DNA from: Rhodospirillales bacterium
GTDB lineage: Bacteria > Pseudomonadota > Alphaproteobacteria > Rhodospirillales > Magnetospirillaceae
Assembly: GCA_014380005.1 (NCBI GenBank)
Contig: JACMKT010000115.1
Location: forward strand, 1 to 40,560
Direction: 5' to 3'
Length of the DNA stretch: 40,560 nucleotides
Shown: positions 16,132 through 24,635 of the stretch, piece after piece
Layout of the letters: each line of letters starts with the position of its first letter
Numbering within the stretch: the first letter of the stretch is position 1
Program-made: the position numbers and the translations under genes
Notes under the pieces: model-generated
What the model saw: the letters and a program-made list of their open reading frames with translations, nothing else
Database searches by the model: none
Told to the model about the DNA's origin: nothing

Positions 16132-17543
16132 GCACCGCGCTGGTCACCGGTGCCGCCTGGATGGTGGGCATGCGGTGGGTGCTGAAGCTGATCGGGCTGG
16201 TCAACACCGCCATCCTGGCCCGCGTGCTGACGCCCGAGGATTTCGGCGTGATGGCCATGGCCATGGTCATGATCGAACTCGCCATGGTGTTGACTGACGG
16301 TGATTTCGAAATGGCGGTGGTGCGCCGCCACCATGCCGAGCGCGAGCTGTACGATTCCGCCTGGACCGCGCGGCTGCTGGCCGGTGCCGCTTCGGCAGTG
16401 CTGTTGGTGCTGTGCGCCGCCCCGGCGGGCCTGATGTTCGACGACCCCCGCGTCACCGTCGTGGTCGCCATCGGCGCGTTGCGCCCGCTGATCGCCGGGC
16501 TTGAGAACATCGGCACGGTGGATTTCCGCCGCAATCTGGATTTCGCCGGGGAATTCCGCTACGTGGTCATGCAGCGTTTCCTCAGTCTGTTCGCCGGGCT
16601 GAGTCTGGTGTTCACCCTGGCCGATTACCGCGCCTTGGCGTGGAGCGCCCCTGCCTCGGCCATGGTTACCGTGGCGCTCAGCTATTGGGTGTCGCCGTAC
16701 CGGCCCCGGCTGGGGTTCAAGCGCATGGGTGAGCTGTCGTCGTTCTCCCGCTGGCTGGTGCTGTTCAATTGCTCGCGCATGCTGAGCGAGCGGGTGGACC
16801 AGTTTCTCATTGGCCGTCTGTCCGGTGCCGCCGCCGCCGGGGGCTATTACGTGGCCTTCGATATTGCCACCATGCCCACCCGCGAATTGATGCTGCCCGC
16901 CGGGCGCGCGCTGCTGCCCAATTTCGCCCGCATGGCCCACGACCCGGTGCGTCTGGGCGAAGGCTTCGCTTCGGTGCTGGGCTGCGCCGCCATCCTGTGC
17001 TGTGCGGTCGGGCCGGGCATCGCTTTGGTGGCGGAAGACTTGCTGCTGGTGTTCCTGGGCGAACGCTGGGTGCACATGGCTCCGGTGTTCCAGCTCTTGG
17101 CCCTGTTCGCCACGCTGGAGGGCATCTGGCTGATGCTGGACCCGTTGATGATCGCCACCGGGCGTGAACGCACGCTGGCCACCGCCAACATGGTGTTCAC
17201 CGCCTTGCTGGTGCCGGTGGTCGCCGTGACGGCCTATGTCGGCGGCATGGAATGGATACCCGTGGGGCGGATCGCGGTCATGGCAATCATGCTGCTGGCT
17301 GTGGGCTGGCGGGTGGTGTCCTGGCGGGCGCTGCTGGATGCGCTGTGGCGGCCCGTCATGGCGGCATCATTCATGGCCGCTGCGGTGATCGCCACCCGTC
17401 TGGAGTTGGCCCCCTTCCTATCCCTGATCTGGTCGGTGGGCGTGGGGGCGGTGACCTTTCCGCTGGTGCTGGGTGGACTTTGGCTCATGGCCGGGCGGCC
17501 TGATGGGGCGGAACGCATGCTGTTGTCTAGAGCAACAGCCTAG
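16128..17543 (+). CDS. oligosaccharide flippase (Wzx-like, MOP superfamily)
   Basis: 471 residues with about 12-14 predicted membrane helices. The opening MSTALVTGAAWMVGMRWVLKL, followed by ARVLTPEDFGVMAMAMV, is typical of polysaccharide transporters that flip lipid-linked oligosaccharide across the inner membrane. It starts in a 4-bp overlap with the deacetylase. It is a clear paralogue of the minus-strand flippase at 22237: both carry the W-M-x-GMRW opening, the L-x-PEDFG motif and ENIG-x-V near residue 125. Two flippases suggest two glycans or two export steps in this locus. Confidence 0.88.
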   Translation: MSTALVTGAAWMVGMRWVLKLIGLVNTAILARVLTPEDFGVMAMAMVMIELAMVLTDGDFEMAVVRRHHAERELYDSAWTARLLAGAASAVLLVLCAAPAGLMFDDPRVTVVVAIGALRPLIAGLENIGTVDFRRNLDFAGEFRYVVMQRFLSLFAGLSLVFTLADYRALAWSAPASAMVTVALSYWVSPYRPRLGFKRMGELSSFSRWLVLFNCSRMLSERVDQFLIGRLSGAAAAGGYYVAFDIATMPTRELMLPAGRALLPNFARMAHDPVRLGEGFASVLGCAAILCCAVGPGIALVAEDLLLVFLGERWVHMAPVFQLLALFATLEGIWLMLDPLMIATGRERTLATANMVFTALLVPVVAVTAYVGGMEWIPVGRIAVMAIMLLAVGWRVVSWRALLDALWRPVMAASFMAAAVIATRLELAPFLSLIWSVGVGAVTFPLVLGGLWLMAGRPDGAERMLLSRATA

Positions 17544-17599
17544 ATTGCCGCCGCCCGCCAACAGGCGCAGACGAAAGGGTGCGTCCGCCGGAGGGAATG

Positions 17600-19885
17600 A
17601 TGACCATGATCCGCCCTGTTTTGGCCGTCCTGCTTTTCCTGTCGGCGCCTGCCGCCGCATGCCTGCCTGCGGCCCTGGGCTGTGTCCAGGTCAGCACTGA
17701 TACCGACGTTCCAATCACCTTCGGCCACCCCTTCGCCTTCGGCGCGGCCCGTTCCCTGGTGGCCCGTGATGGCAACGGGGCGCCGCTGCCGTTGCAGGTG
17801 GATCAGGTTTCGTCCCACCCGGACGGCTCGGTGCGCTTCGCCATCTTCACCACCCGGCTGCCGCGCGGGCGCAGCACGGTGAATTTGCTGGCGGGAGAGG
17901 CCGAACCGGTTGCCGCCGCAGATTTCCCGGCGCCCCCGGATGTGCGGGTGGAAGCCGATTTGTTTTCCGCCCAGATGTCGCAGATCATTTTCGGAAATCG
18001 CGACGGCCTGACCCCCGGCATTCCGTTCGAGGCGGGTGAGACCATCGCCATTATCCTGGGCGACGAACGGTTCGAGCTGGTGGTAACGCCCCAGATGGCC
18101 GGCGGCGCCCATCCGACGCTGACCAAGATCGCCGAGGCCTTTGTTCCCCTGATCGATAAAAGTCCGCGCTACCATGCCTATAAAATCGGGCCGGGCGGCG
18201 GCTATGAAAAGCTGTGGGTGACCAGCCGCGACGCCCCCGGCCAGCCTTTCACCATCCGCTTCGACTATAAGGGCCGCGCTAAGATCGAGGCCCGTGCGCT
18301 GCAACCCCATCGCCCCATCAGCCGCTACGTGGCATCGCTCACGCGCGGCCAGAATGCGGGCAAATGGCTGGCGGGGCCGCTGGCGAACGAAACCCTGGTG
18401 GTCTCGCCCTTCGTGGAGGAAGCCACCAATCGCCCCCATCCCCAACTGACCGCCCGCTTCCACGCCCGCCAATATGACGGCGGGCGGATGCGCACGGACG
18501 TGGCCCTGGAGAACGATTGGGCCTACGAGCCCAACCCCGGCAATCTGTCTTATGACGTCACCATCCGCGACGGCGACAAGACCTTATACGCCCGCAAAGG
18601 CATCAATCATTACCACCACGCCCGCTGGCACCAAGTGGTGTGGTCGGGGACGGCGCCGCAGATGGATCTGCGCCATTCGCCCCGTCACCTCTTCGACAGC
18701 CGCGCTATGTGGAATTACGACGCGGAGGTGAGCGAGGCCACCCTGGCGGACCTCAAGAAACGTTTGGACGGCGCCGATACCGGCCCCATGGGACCGGCGC
18801 TGTTGACCCAATATATGCCCATGACCGGCGGGCGCGAGGACATCGGGCCGCTGCCGCGCTGGACCGTCCTGTTCCTGCTGACCCAGGACCCGCGTGCCCG
18901 CGCAGCCATGATGGCGGTGGCCGATGCCGCCGGCAGCGTTCCTATCCATTACCGTGACCGGCCCACCAACCAGCCGGTCAGTTTGGACGACCACCCCGCC
19001 ATGGCAATGTCTCGCGGTAAGCCCAGCGGGCGGGATGCCTTTCCCGCATTGGTCAACAGCGACACGCCATGGACGCCCGACCCGGCCCATCAGCCGTCTT
19101 TGGCCTATGTGCCCTACCTGATCACCGGCGACCAATACTATCTGGACGAGATCCTGTTCTGGGCCAATTACGACATGGCGAGCCTGGACCCCGGCTATCG
19201 CGATGGCGCCAAGGGTATGATCAATTACGATCAGGTCCGCACCCAGGCCTGGGCCTTGCGCACTCTGGGCGAGGCCGCTCGTGCCACGCCCGACACTCAC
19301 CCCATGAAGCGCTATTTCACTAGCCGTCTGGCAGCCAATCTGGCGTGGTACGTGGACCGCTATCCCCGTAACGGCAATGCCCTGGCCAGTCCCAAATTGG
19401 CTTGGATGGAAAAGCTGGACGGTCCGGGCACTACGGCGCCGTGGCAGAACGACTTCCTCGCCTTGGTCATGGGGCAATTGGCGGAATCGGGCGACCCATT
19501 GGCGGAGGAATTCTTCCGCTGGCATGCGCGCTTCACCGTGGGCCGTTGGAACAACCAGACCGCCGGTTATTGCCGGGCCATGGCGCCGGCCTATTACATC
19601 AATCTGCGCAGCAAAGATGGCGCAGCCATCGATGATTGGGGCGCCCTGTTCCGTCTGAACTGGCCCGACGTGAAGGAATGCCCGTCCGCTTACGCCATGG
19701 GCTACCCGGACTCGCCCTCGGGCTATATGGCGGTGTCGCGCGCCATGCTGGCGGTGGCCGCAGGATTGGGGGCGGACGGGGCAAAGGAGGCCTATGCCCG
19801 CCTGCGCACCGACACCCCCGCCATGACCGCCGCCTTCTCCAAGGACCCCACCTGGGCGGTGGCACCCCAGGGGGGCAAACGATGA
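17600..19885 (+). CDS. Sec-exported paralogue of the RTX core: RIFT/toroid-like protein, putative polysaccharide-active
   Basis: 761 residues from the ATG at 17600; neighbouring in-frame ATGs at 17597 and 17606 are alternatives, with GGAGGG at 17590-17595. It opens with a signal peptide (MTMIRPVLAVLLFLSAPAAA, then C). Residues about 35-105 hold ITFGHPFAFG and HPDGSVRFAIF. Later come WHQVVWSGTAP, YMPMTGGREDIG, YVPYLITGDQYYLD, TTAPWQND and GYPDSPSGY, all matched in the same order in the RTX protein at 11302-14859. It has no RTX repeats. The layout (small beta barrel, beta sandwich, helical toroid) resembles exo-rhamnogalacturonan-lyase-like families, so an extracytoplasmic glycan-processing role is plausible but unproven. 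It lies between a flippase (57 bp upstream) and an acyltransferase gene that overlaps its stop (ATGA). Confidence 0.75.
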   Translation: MTMIRPVLAVLLFLSAPAAACLPAALGCVQVSTDTDVPITFGHPFAFGAARSLVARDGNGAPLPLQVDQVSSHPDGSVRFAIFTTRLPRGRSTVNLLAGEAEPVAAADFPAPPDVRVEADLFSAQMSQIIFGNRDGLTPGIPFEAGETIAIILGDERFELVVTPQMAGGAHPTLTKIAEAFVPLIDKSPRYHAYKIGPGGGYEKLWVTSRDAPGQPFTIRFDYKGRAKIEARALQPHRPISRYVASLTRGQNAGKWLAGPLANETLVVSPFVEEATNRPHPQLTARFHARQYDGGRMRTDVALENDWAYEPNPGNLSYDVTIRDGDKTLYARKGINHYHHARWHQVVWSGTAPQMDLRHSPRHLFDSRAMWNYDAEVSEATLADLKKRLDGADTGPMGPALLTQYMPMTGGREDIGPLPRWTVLFLLTQDPRARAAMMAVADAAGSVPIHYRDRPTNQPVSLDDHPAMAMSRGKPSGRDAFPALVNSDTPWTPDPAHQPSLAYVPYLITGDQYYLDEILFWANYDMASLDPGYRDGAKGMINYDQVRTQAWALRTLGEAARATPDTHPMKRYFTSRLAANLAWYVDRYPRNGNALASPKLAWMEKLDGPGTTAPWQNDFLALVMGQLAESGDPLAEEFFRWHARFTVGRWNNQTAGYCRAMAPAYYINLRSKDGAAIDDWGALFRLNWPDVKECPSAYAMGYPDSPSGYMAVSRAMLAVAAGLGADGAKEAYARLRTDTPAMTAAFSKDPTWAVAPQGGKR

Positions 19886-20886
19886 AATTATCGGCGCGCG
19901 TGGTGCCTGCCGCTGCCCTAAGCGTGGCGGAACGGGAATTGTGGGATGGGCTTCAGGCCACTAACCACGATCTGGCGACCGCCTTCCTGTCCCACCGTTA
20001 CGTCACCGCTGCGGCGTCGGTGTTCCCCCATGTGCGGGTCTGTATCCTTGAACGATCAGGCCAGCCAGTGGGCTTCTTCCCCTTCCAGTTCCGCCATTCC
20101 TGGCACCGCCCGTTAGGCTGGGGGGAACGGGTCGGCGGCGAGCTGAGCGATTATTTCGGGGTGATCGCTCCGCCCGGCCTCGGCCTCAGCCCTGGACGCC
20201 TGTTGAAACTGGCGGGCCTGACTTCTTTGGCCTTCACCCATCTGCCGCAAAGTCAGCTGTCGCGCGGGTTGGCGGGTGAACAGCCCGAGAAGGGCCTGCG
20301 CATCGTCATCGGTGGAAATTATTGGCAGGACCTGCGCCAGCGCGACAAACGCTTTGTCGTCGACACCGAACGGCGCGAGCGCAAACTGGCTGACGCCAAA
20401 GGCCCGCTGCGTTTCGTCTTCCACGATACCGGCCTGGACCAGCTTATCGCGGCCAAGCGGGCGCAATACGACCGCACCGGGGTGGGTGATCCGTTGGCCG
20501 ATTCCAAGGCGGTGCGGTTCCTGGCGAAGCTGGCCAAGATCAGCCACCCGTCATGTCAGGGCGTGCTCAGCACCTTGATGGCGGGGGATCATTGGGTGGC
20601 GTCCCATTTTGGGCTGAGGCATGGGGACACGCTGCATTACTGGTTCCCGGTCTATAACCCTGAATTCCAGCCATTTTCACCGGGACGGCTGCTGGTCAAG
20701 GCCATCATCCAATGCGAAGCGGGCATCCGGCTGATCGACCGTGGCGCCGGTGATACCCCGGCCAAGCGGGATTTCGCTAATGACGAGCACGTGCTGACTC
20801 GTGGCCTGTGGCAGACCCCCTCAGCCCGCGCTTTGGCCTGCCGGGTGGGGCTGGCGGTGAAGTGGCGGCTTGCTCATTCCCCATAG
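19882..20886 (+). CDS. GNAT/CelD-like acyltransferase
   Basis: 334 residues. The ATG at 19882 overlaps the preceding stop as ATGA, which decides the start although the frame is open far upstream. The sequence shows the pattern of the CelD/BcsL-FemAB-like acetyltransferase group: an N-terminal half with VGFFPFQFR, and a C-terminal GNAT half with VASHFGLRHGDTLHYWFPVY, FSPGRLLVKAII and LIDRGAGDTPAKRDFA. Members are common in exopolysaccharide and exosortase loci, where they are thought to modify sugars or lipid-linked glycans. The acceptor is unknown. Its 3' end lies antisense to a small membrane-protein gene. Confidence 0.75.
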   Translation: MKLSARVVPAAALSVAERELWDGLQATNHDLATAFLSHRYVTAAASVFPHVRVCILERSGQPVGFFPFQFRHSWHRPLGWGERVGGELSDYFGVIAPPGLGLSPGRLLKLAGLTSLAFTHLPQSQLSRGLAGEQPEKGLRIVIGGNYWQDLRQRDKRFVVDTERRERKLADAKGPLRFVFHDTGLDQLIAAKRAQYDRTGVGDPLADSKAVRFLAKLAKISHPSCQGVLSTLMAGDHWVASHFGLRHGDTLHYWFPVYNPEFQPFSPGRLLVKAIIQCEAGIRLIDRGAGDTPAKRDFANDEHVLTRGLWQTPSARALACRVGLAVKWRLAHSP

Positions 20887-20995
20887 CCAGCAGGCCGGTG
20901 GTGGGGCCGTCCAGGGCGGCCCGGTCATTGCGCCAGCACCACCATGCCACCACCCACACACCGATCACCGCCAGCAAGTACCACACACCGTCCAT
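20777..20995 (-). CDS. small single-helix membrane protein
   Basis: 72 residues. The first 40 codons lie in the otherwise empty 134-bp gap between two plus-strand genes. A good ribosome-binding site (GGGAGA, six bases before ATG) is present. The protein has one Trp/Val-rich helix (WYLLAVIGVWVVAWWCW), then RNDRAALDGPTTGLLAMG, a turn-and-tail pattern that looks selected. The last 110 bp are antisense to the acyltransferase gene, and that tail (Pro/Arg-rich) may be less constrained. Function unknown. It could be a false ORF, but the ribosome-binding site and helix argue against that. Confidence 0.5.
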   Translation of the reverse strand: MDGVWYLLAVIGVWVVAWWCWRNDRAALDGPTTGLLAMGNEQAATSPPAPPGRPKRGLRGSATGHESARARH

Positions 20996-21020
20996 AATCC
21001 GTCTCCCTTAGGGGCCATCC

Positions 21021-22322
21021 ATGCGCGATATCATTCTGGTCCTCGGTCTGCTCTCCATGGTTCCCCTGGTGCTGCGCTTTCCCTTCGCCGGGGTGCTGGC
21101 CTGGGGATGGCTCAGCCTGATGAACCCCCACCGCGAGGTCTACGGCTTCGCCATGGGCCAGCCGTTCAACTCGGCCATCGCCATGCTGACCCTGGCCGCC
21201 TGGGCGTTTTCCAAGGAACGCAAGGAATGGCCCGGTGACCGGTTGTCCTGGGTTCTGGTGGCGCTGGGGCTGTGGATGACCTTCAACTCCCTGTTCGCCG
21301 TGGAACCCGATTGGTCGTGGCCCCTATGGGACCGCACCATCAAAATTCTGGTCTTCGTCCTGCTGCTGGGTGCCATGGTGGTGACCAAGGCCCGGCTGCA
21401 CGCCACCATCTGGGTGATGGTCATTTCGCTGGGCTATTACGGGGTCAAGGGTGGGGTGTTCACCATCCTGACCGCCGGCGCCAATAAGGTGCTTGGACCC
21501 GAGAATACCATCATCGCCGACAACAACCATTTGGCCTTGGCCATAGTCATGCTGCTGCCCTTGGTCAATTACCTGCGTCTGCACACGGCCAACCGGCTGG
21601 CCCGCCTTGGTCTTGGGGCGGCCATGGCGTTGCAGGTGCTGACCGTGCTGGGCAGCTATTCCCGAGGCGGCATCGTCGCCCTGGCGGTGACTGCGGGGTA
21701 TTTCTGGCTGCGCAGCAAGCGCAAAGCTGCGCTGCTGCTGGCCGGTTCGGTGGTCTTCGCGCTCGCCTTCAGCGTCATGCCGCCGGCCTTTTTCGAGCGC
21801 ATGGACAGCATCCAGGATGCCGCCCAAGACCAATCCTTCCGCGGCCGTCTGGTGTCGTGGGAGGTCTGCGCCCGCTACGCCAAGGATCACTTCCCCTTCG
21901 GCGCCGGATTCTCGGGCACCGAGCGCAAGTCGGTCTACAATTCCTATTTCCCCGACGAGACCACCCATGCGGCCCACTCCATCTATTTCCAGGTGCTGGG
22001 CGAACACGGCGTGCCCGGTTTGCTGCTGTATCTGAGCGCCGTGGCTTTGGGTTTCCTAAACTGCCGCGCCGTCATGCGCCAGACCAGCGACCGGGCGGGA
22101 TTTGCTTGGGCCTATGACCTTGCCAATATGTCGGGTGTGTCGCTGCTGGCGTTCTGCACCGGCGGGGCGGCGCTCAGCATGGCCTATTACGATGGGTTTT
22201 TGATGCTGCTGGTAATGATGGCGAGTTTGCGCAAACTCACCGCCGTAAAGACCGCACCAGCGCTGCCTCGGGGCCGTCGGGCCGCCCGGACAACGCCCAC
22301 AATGCCAGCAGCAATATCGTAA
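21021..22322 (+). CDS. O-glycosylation ligase, exosortase A system-associated (Wzy/WaaL-like)
   Basis: 433 residues and about ten membrane helices. The N-terminus MRDIILVLGLLSMVPLVLR, then PFAGVLAWGWLSLMNPH, closely fits the family described as probable O-glycosylation ligase of exosortase A systems. The later block HAAHSIYFQVLGEHGVPGLLLY is the periplasmic-loop and helix signature of O-antigen ligases and polymerases. It should transfer or polymerise lipid-linked glycan in the periplasm. With two PEP-CTERM proteins nearby, glycosylation of sorted proteins or their matrix is a reasonable inference. The last 86 bp overlap the convergent flippase gene; the basic tail encoded there may be dispensable. 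Confidence 0.88.
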   Translation: MRDIILVLGLLSMVPLVLRFPFAGVLAWGWLSLMNPHREVYGFAMGQPFNSAIAMLTLAAWAFSKERKEWPGDRLSWVLVALGLWMTFNSLFAVEPDWSWPLWDRTIKILVFVLLLGAMVVTKARLHATIWVMVISLGYYGVKGGVFTILTAGANKVLGPENTIIADNNHLALAIVMLLPLVNYLRLHTANRLARLGLGAAMALQVLTVLGSYSRGGIVALAVTAGYFWLRSKRKAALLLAGSVVFALAFSVMPPAFFERMDSIQDAAQDQSFRGRLVSWEVCARYAKDHFPFGAGFSGTERKSVYNSYFPDETTHAAHSIYFQVLGEHGVPGLLLYLSAVALGFLNCRAVMRQTSDRAGFAWAYDLANMSGVSLLAFCTGGAALSMAYYDGFLMLLVMMASLRKLTAVKTAPALPRGRRAARTTPTMPAAIS

Positions 22323-23679
22323 ACGTTACGGCGCCGGTGCCGGCATCCAGTAGCAGGCGGACCAGCGGCCACGGGATGCTGTCCGCGTGCAACAGCTTCA
22401 CCACCATTGCCATTCCCGCCGCCGCCAGGGCCGGTCGCACGGCGCGGCTGGCGATCTGGCCCAGGGTGATGGGCAGGATGCGGCACAGGGCGGCGAAGAC
22501 GCCCGGCAGGATCACCAGCCCCACGGCCAGTCGCGCGCCGGCGATGGCTTCCATCCCGCCTTGGACCGCCATGGTCACCGCCAGCGCGGTCAGTACAGCC
22601 CGGCTGAGTGTGATGGTGGCGCTAAGGCGCCCATGGCCGCAGGCGCTGATCAGTGGAATGGAGCCTTGCATCAGCCCGTACAGCCCGCCCGACAGGGCCA
22701 GCATTTCCACCAGCGGGATTGCCTCGATCCACTTTTCCCCCAGCAGGGCCAGGGTCAGATCGGCGGCCACTACGGAAATGCCCGTGGCCGCCGAGAAGCA
22801 CAGGATGGCGACGGTGGAGAACACGCCCAGATAGGCCCGCGCCAAGGCCTCGGGCTCGTTCGCCAGCTTGGAGAAGATGGGGAACAGGGCGCGGGTCATG
22901 GGTAGGACCAGTTCCACCGTGGGCGCCATGGCAAGGTCGGCGGCCACGTTGTAGCGGCCCATGGCGGCGGTGTCGGTACTGGCGCCCACGGCAACCTCGT
23001 CGGCCTTGTCCTGGGCGAATTGCGCCACGTGGACGATCAGCATCCACACCGAGAACGCGCCGATGTCGCCCAGTTTGGACAGGCACAGGCGCGGACGATA
23101 GGGATGCATGAGGTAACTCAGTGCCACCCCCAGCACCCGCCCGCCCAGGATGCCCGCCACCAAGGCCCAGTAATTTTGCAGCCAAAAGGCCAATCCCAGG
23201 GTGGAGGCAAGGTTGATGACCCGTTGTGCCACCTGAAGTTTGAACTCGCTGGCGAACAGCAGATCCTTGCGGAATTTGACGATGCCGATGTTCTCGAACC
23301 CGCCGACCAGGGCGCGGAGCGACAGGATTCGCACGGCCAGCACGGCGCGGGGTTCGTGGAACAGGGTTTCCGCCAAGGGCGCCGCCAGCCACAGCACCAA
23401 GGTTACCGCAGCCCCCATGGCGATGGTCAGGGTCCAGGCGGTGTTGAAATGCTCGCGGGTGGGGTCCGGGTGGCGGATCAGGGCCAGGGCTTGGCCGGTC
23501 TGGCTGAACACCTCCACCGCGCCGACTAACAACATGGACATGGCAACGAGGCCGAAATCCTCGGGTGCCAGCAGCCGGGCCAGGATCAGCGTGCTGAACA
23601 CGCCGATGCCGCGCAGAGTCCAGCGCATGCCGATCATCCACAGCGAACCGCTGACCAGAGAACGCGAAATCTCGCTCAT
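22237..23679 (-). CDS. oligosaccharide flippase (Wzx-like), second paralogue
   Basis: 480 residues, 12-14 membrane helices. The opening SGSLWMIGMRWTLRGIG, then LARLLAPEDFGLVAMSM, and FENIGIVKFRKDL match the flippase at 16128 position by position, so the two are paralogues. It belongs to a minus-strand operon. Its ATG overlaps the stop of the deacetylase gene (ATGA at 23676-23679), and that gene likewise overlaps the GT2 gene. It presumably exports the glycan built by those enzymes. Its 3' end overlaps the ligase gene on the other strand. Confidence 0.88.
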   Translation of the reverse strand: MSEISRSLVSGSLWMIGMRWTLRGIGVFSTLILARLLAPEDFGLVAMSMLLVGAVEVFSQTGQALALIRHPDPTREHFNTAWTLTIAMGAAVTLVLWLAAPLAETLFHEPRAVLAVRILSLRALVGGFENIGIVKFRKDLLFASEFKLQVAQRVINLASTLGLAFWLQNYWALVAGILGGRVLGVALSYLMHPYRPRLCLSKLGDIGAFSVWMLIVHVAQFAQDKADEVAVGASTDTAAMGRYNVAADLAMAPTVELVLPMTRALFPIFSKLANEPEALARAYLGVFSTVAILCFSAATGISVVAADLTLALLGEKWIEAIPLVEMLALSGGLYGLMQGSIPLISACGHGRLSATITLSRAVLTALAVTMAVQGGMEAIAGARLAVGLVILPGVFAALCRILPITLGQIASRAVRPALAAAGMAMVVKLLHADSIPWPLVRLLLDAGTGAVTFTILLLALWALSGRPDGPEAALVRSLRR

Positions 23680-24635
23680 GCTTTGGGCCGGGCGAACAGC
23701 CAGCTTGCCAGTTTGGCCGGGCAGGGGTGGCCGTCGTCACCGGTCAGCAGGGGCGCCGGCATCTCGATACGGCCAAGTACCGTGCTGTGCAGCAGGCCGT
23801 AATTGGTGGCGTTCAGGAAAGCGTCGCTGGTGAACACCAATTGGAAGCCGCATTGGCGCGCAGCATCCATGACGGAATCGTTGTAACGGCCATGGGGCAG
23901 CGACAGCGTCGCCAAAGCCGGTTTGTGGCCGGGCAGCAGGGTGGCGAGGCTTTGCCGTGCCCGCTCCAGATCGGCGGCGGGATCGGCCAGCAGGGACAGG
24001 GGCAGATGGCTGGCGCCATGGGCACCCACGGCGATGTCGGAATGGGTCAGGCGGTGCAGGCCCTCGCGGTCCAGCATCTGGCGGCCCTCGGGGGTGGGGG
24101 CGAATTGGGCCAGCAGGCGGTCGCGGGATTCCGGCGCCATGGCGGATAGCCGCAGCAGAAGCTGGGGTAGCGGCTCGGGGGCAATGCCAAGGGCTTGGTA
24201 CAGCCCGTCGCCATTGCGCAGGGCGGTGTTCAACTGGTCTTGCCACCAGATCGGCGCCGGATCGGTCACCGCGTCGGTGGCGGCGAAGACCACGGCGGGC
24301 AGGTGCTTGCGGTGCAGCAGGGGGGCGGCGGTGGTCAGATTGTCGGCCCAGCCGTCGTCAAAGGTGATCAGCAGGGCGTTGGGCGGCAGCGGGATGGTGT
24401 GGGCATTCAGCACGTCGTCCACGCTCACCACATTGTAATGGCGGTGGAAAAAGCGCAGGCAGCCGGCGAAGAAGGTGTCGGACACCGTGTAGAAGGGATC
24501 GCCCTCATTTTGCGCCGCCAGGGGCAGCACCCGGTGGAACATGACCACCGTCAGGGTTTGGGCATTGCGGTGCCGGTGCAGCGCCGGCCACAGCCCGCTT
24601 TCATAGAACAATGTTTTCACTAGGTCGCGGATCAT
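23676..24635 (-). CDS. polysaccharide deacetylase (NodB domain)
   Basis: 319 residues from the ATG at 24635, which overlaps the GT2 stop as ATGA; an upstream ATG at 24677 would overlap that gene further and is less likely. The NodB motifs are complete: TFDDG at 91-95 (catalytic base and metal Asp) and HGASH at 206-210 (metal His pair), with later LSLPHGRYND. It should hydrolyse N- or O-acetyl groups of a surface or lipid-linked glycan. It has no clear signal peptide, so action at the cytoplasmic face or as a membrane-associated enzyme is possible. It is the middle gene of a GT2-deacetylase-flippase operon. Confidence 0.88.
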   Translation of the reverse strand: MIRDLVKTLFYESGLWPALHRHRNAQTLTVVMFHRVLPLAAQNEGDPFYTVSDTFFAGCLRFFHRHYNVVSVDDVLNAHTIPLPPNALLITFDDGWADNLTTAAPLLHRKHLPAVVFAATDAVTDPAPIWWQDQLNTALRNGDGLYQALGIAPEPLPQLLLRLSAMAPESRDRLLAQFAPTPEGRQMLDREGLHRLTHSDIAVGAHGASHLPLSLLADPAADLERARQSLATLLPGHKPALATLSLPHGRYNDSVMDAARQCGFQLVFTSDAFLNATNYGLLHSTVLGRIEMPAPLLTGDDGHPCPAKLASWLFARPKA

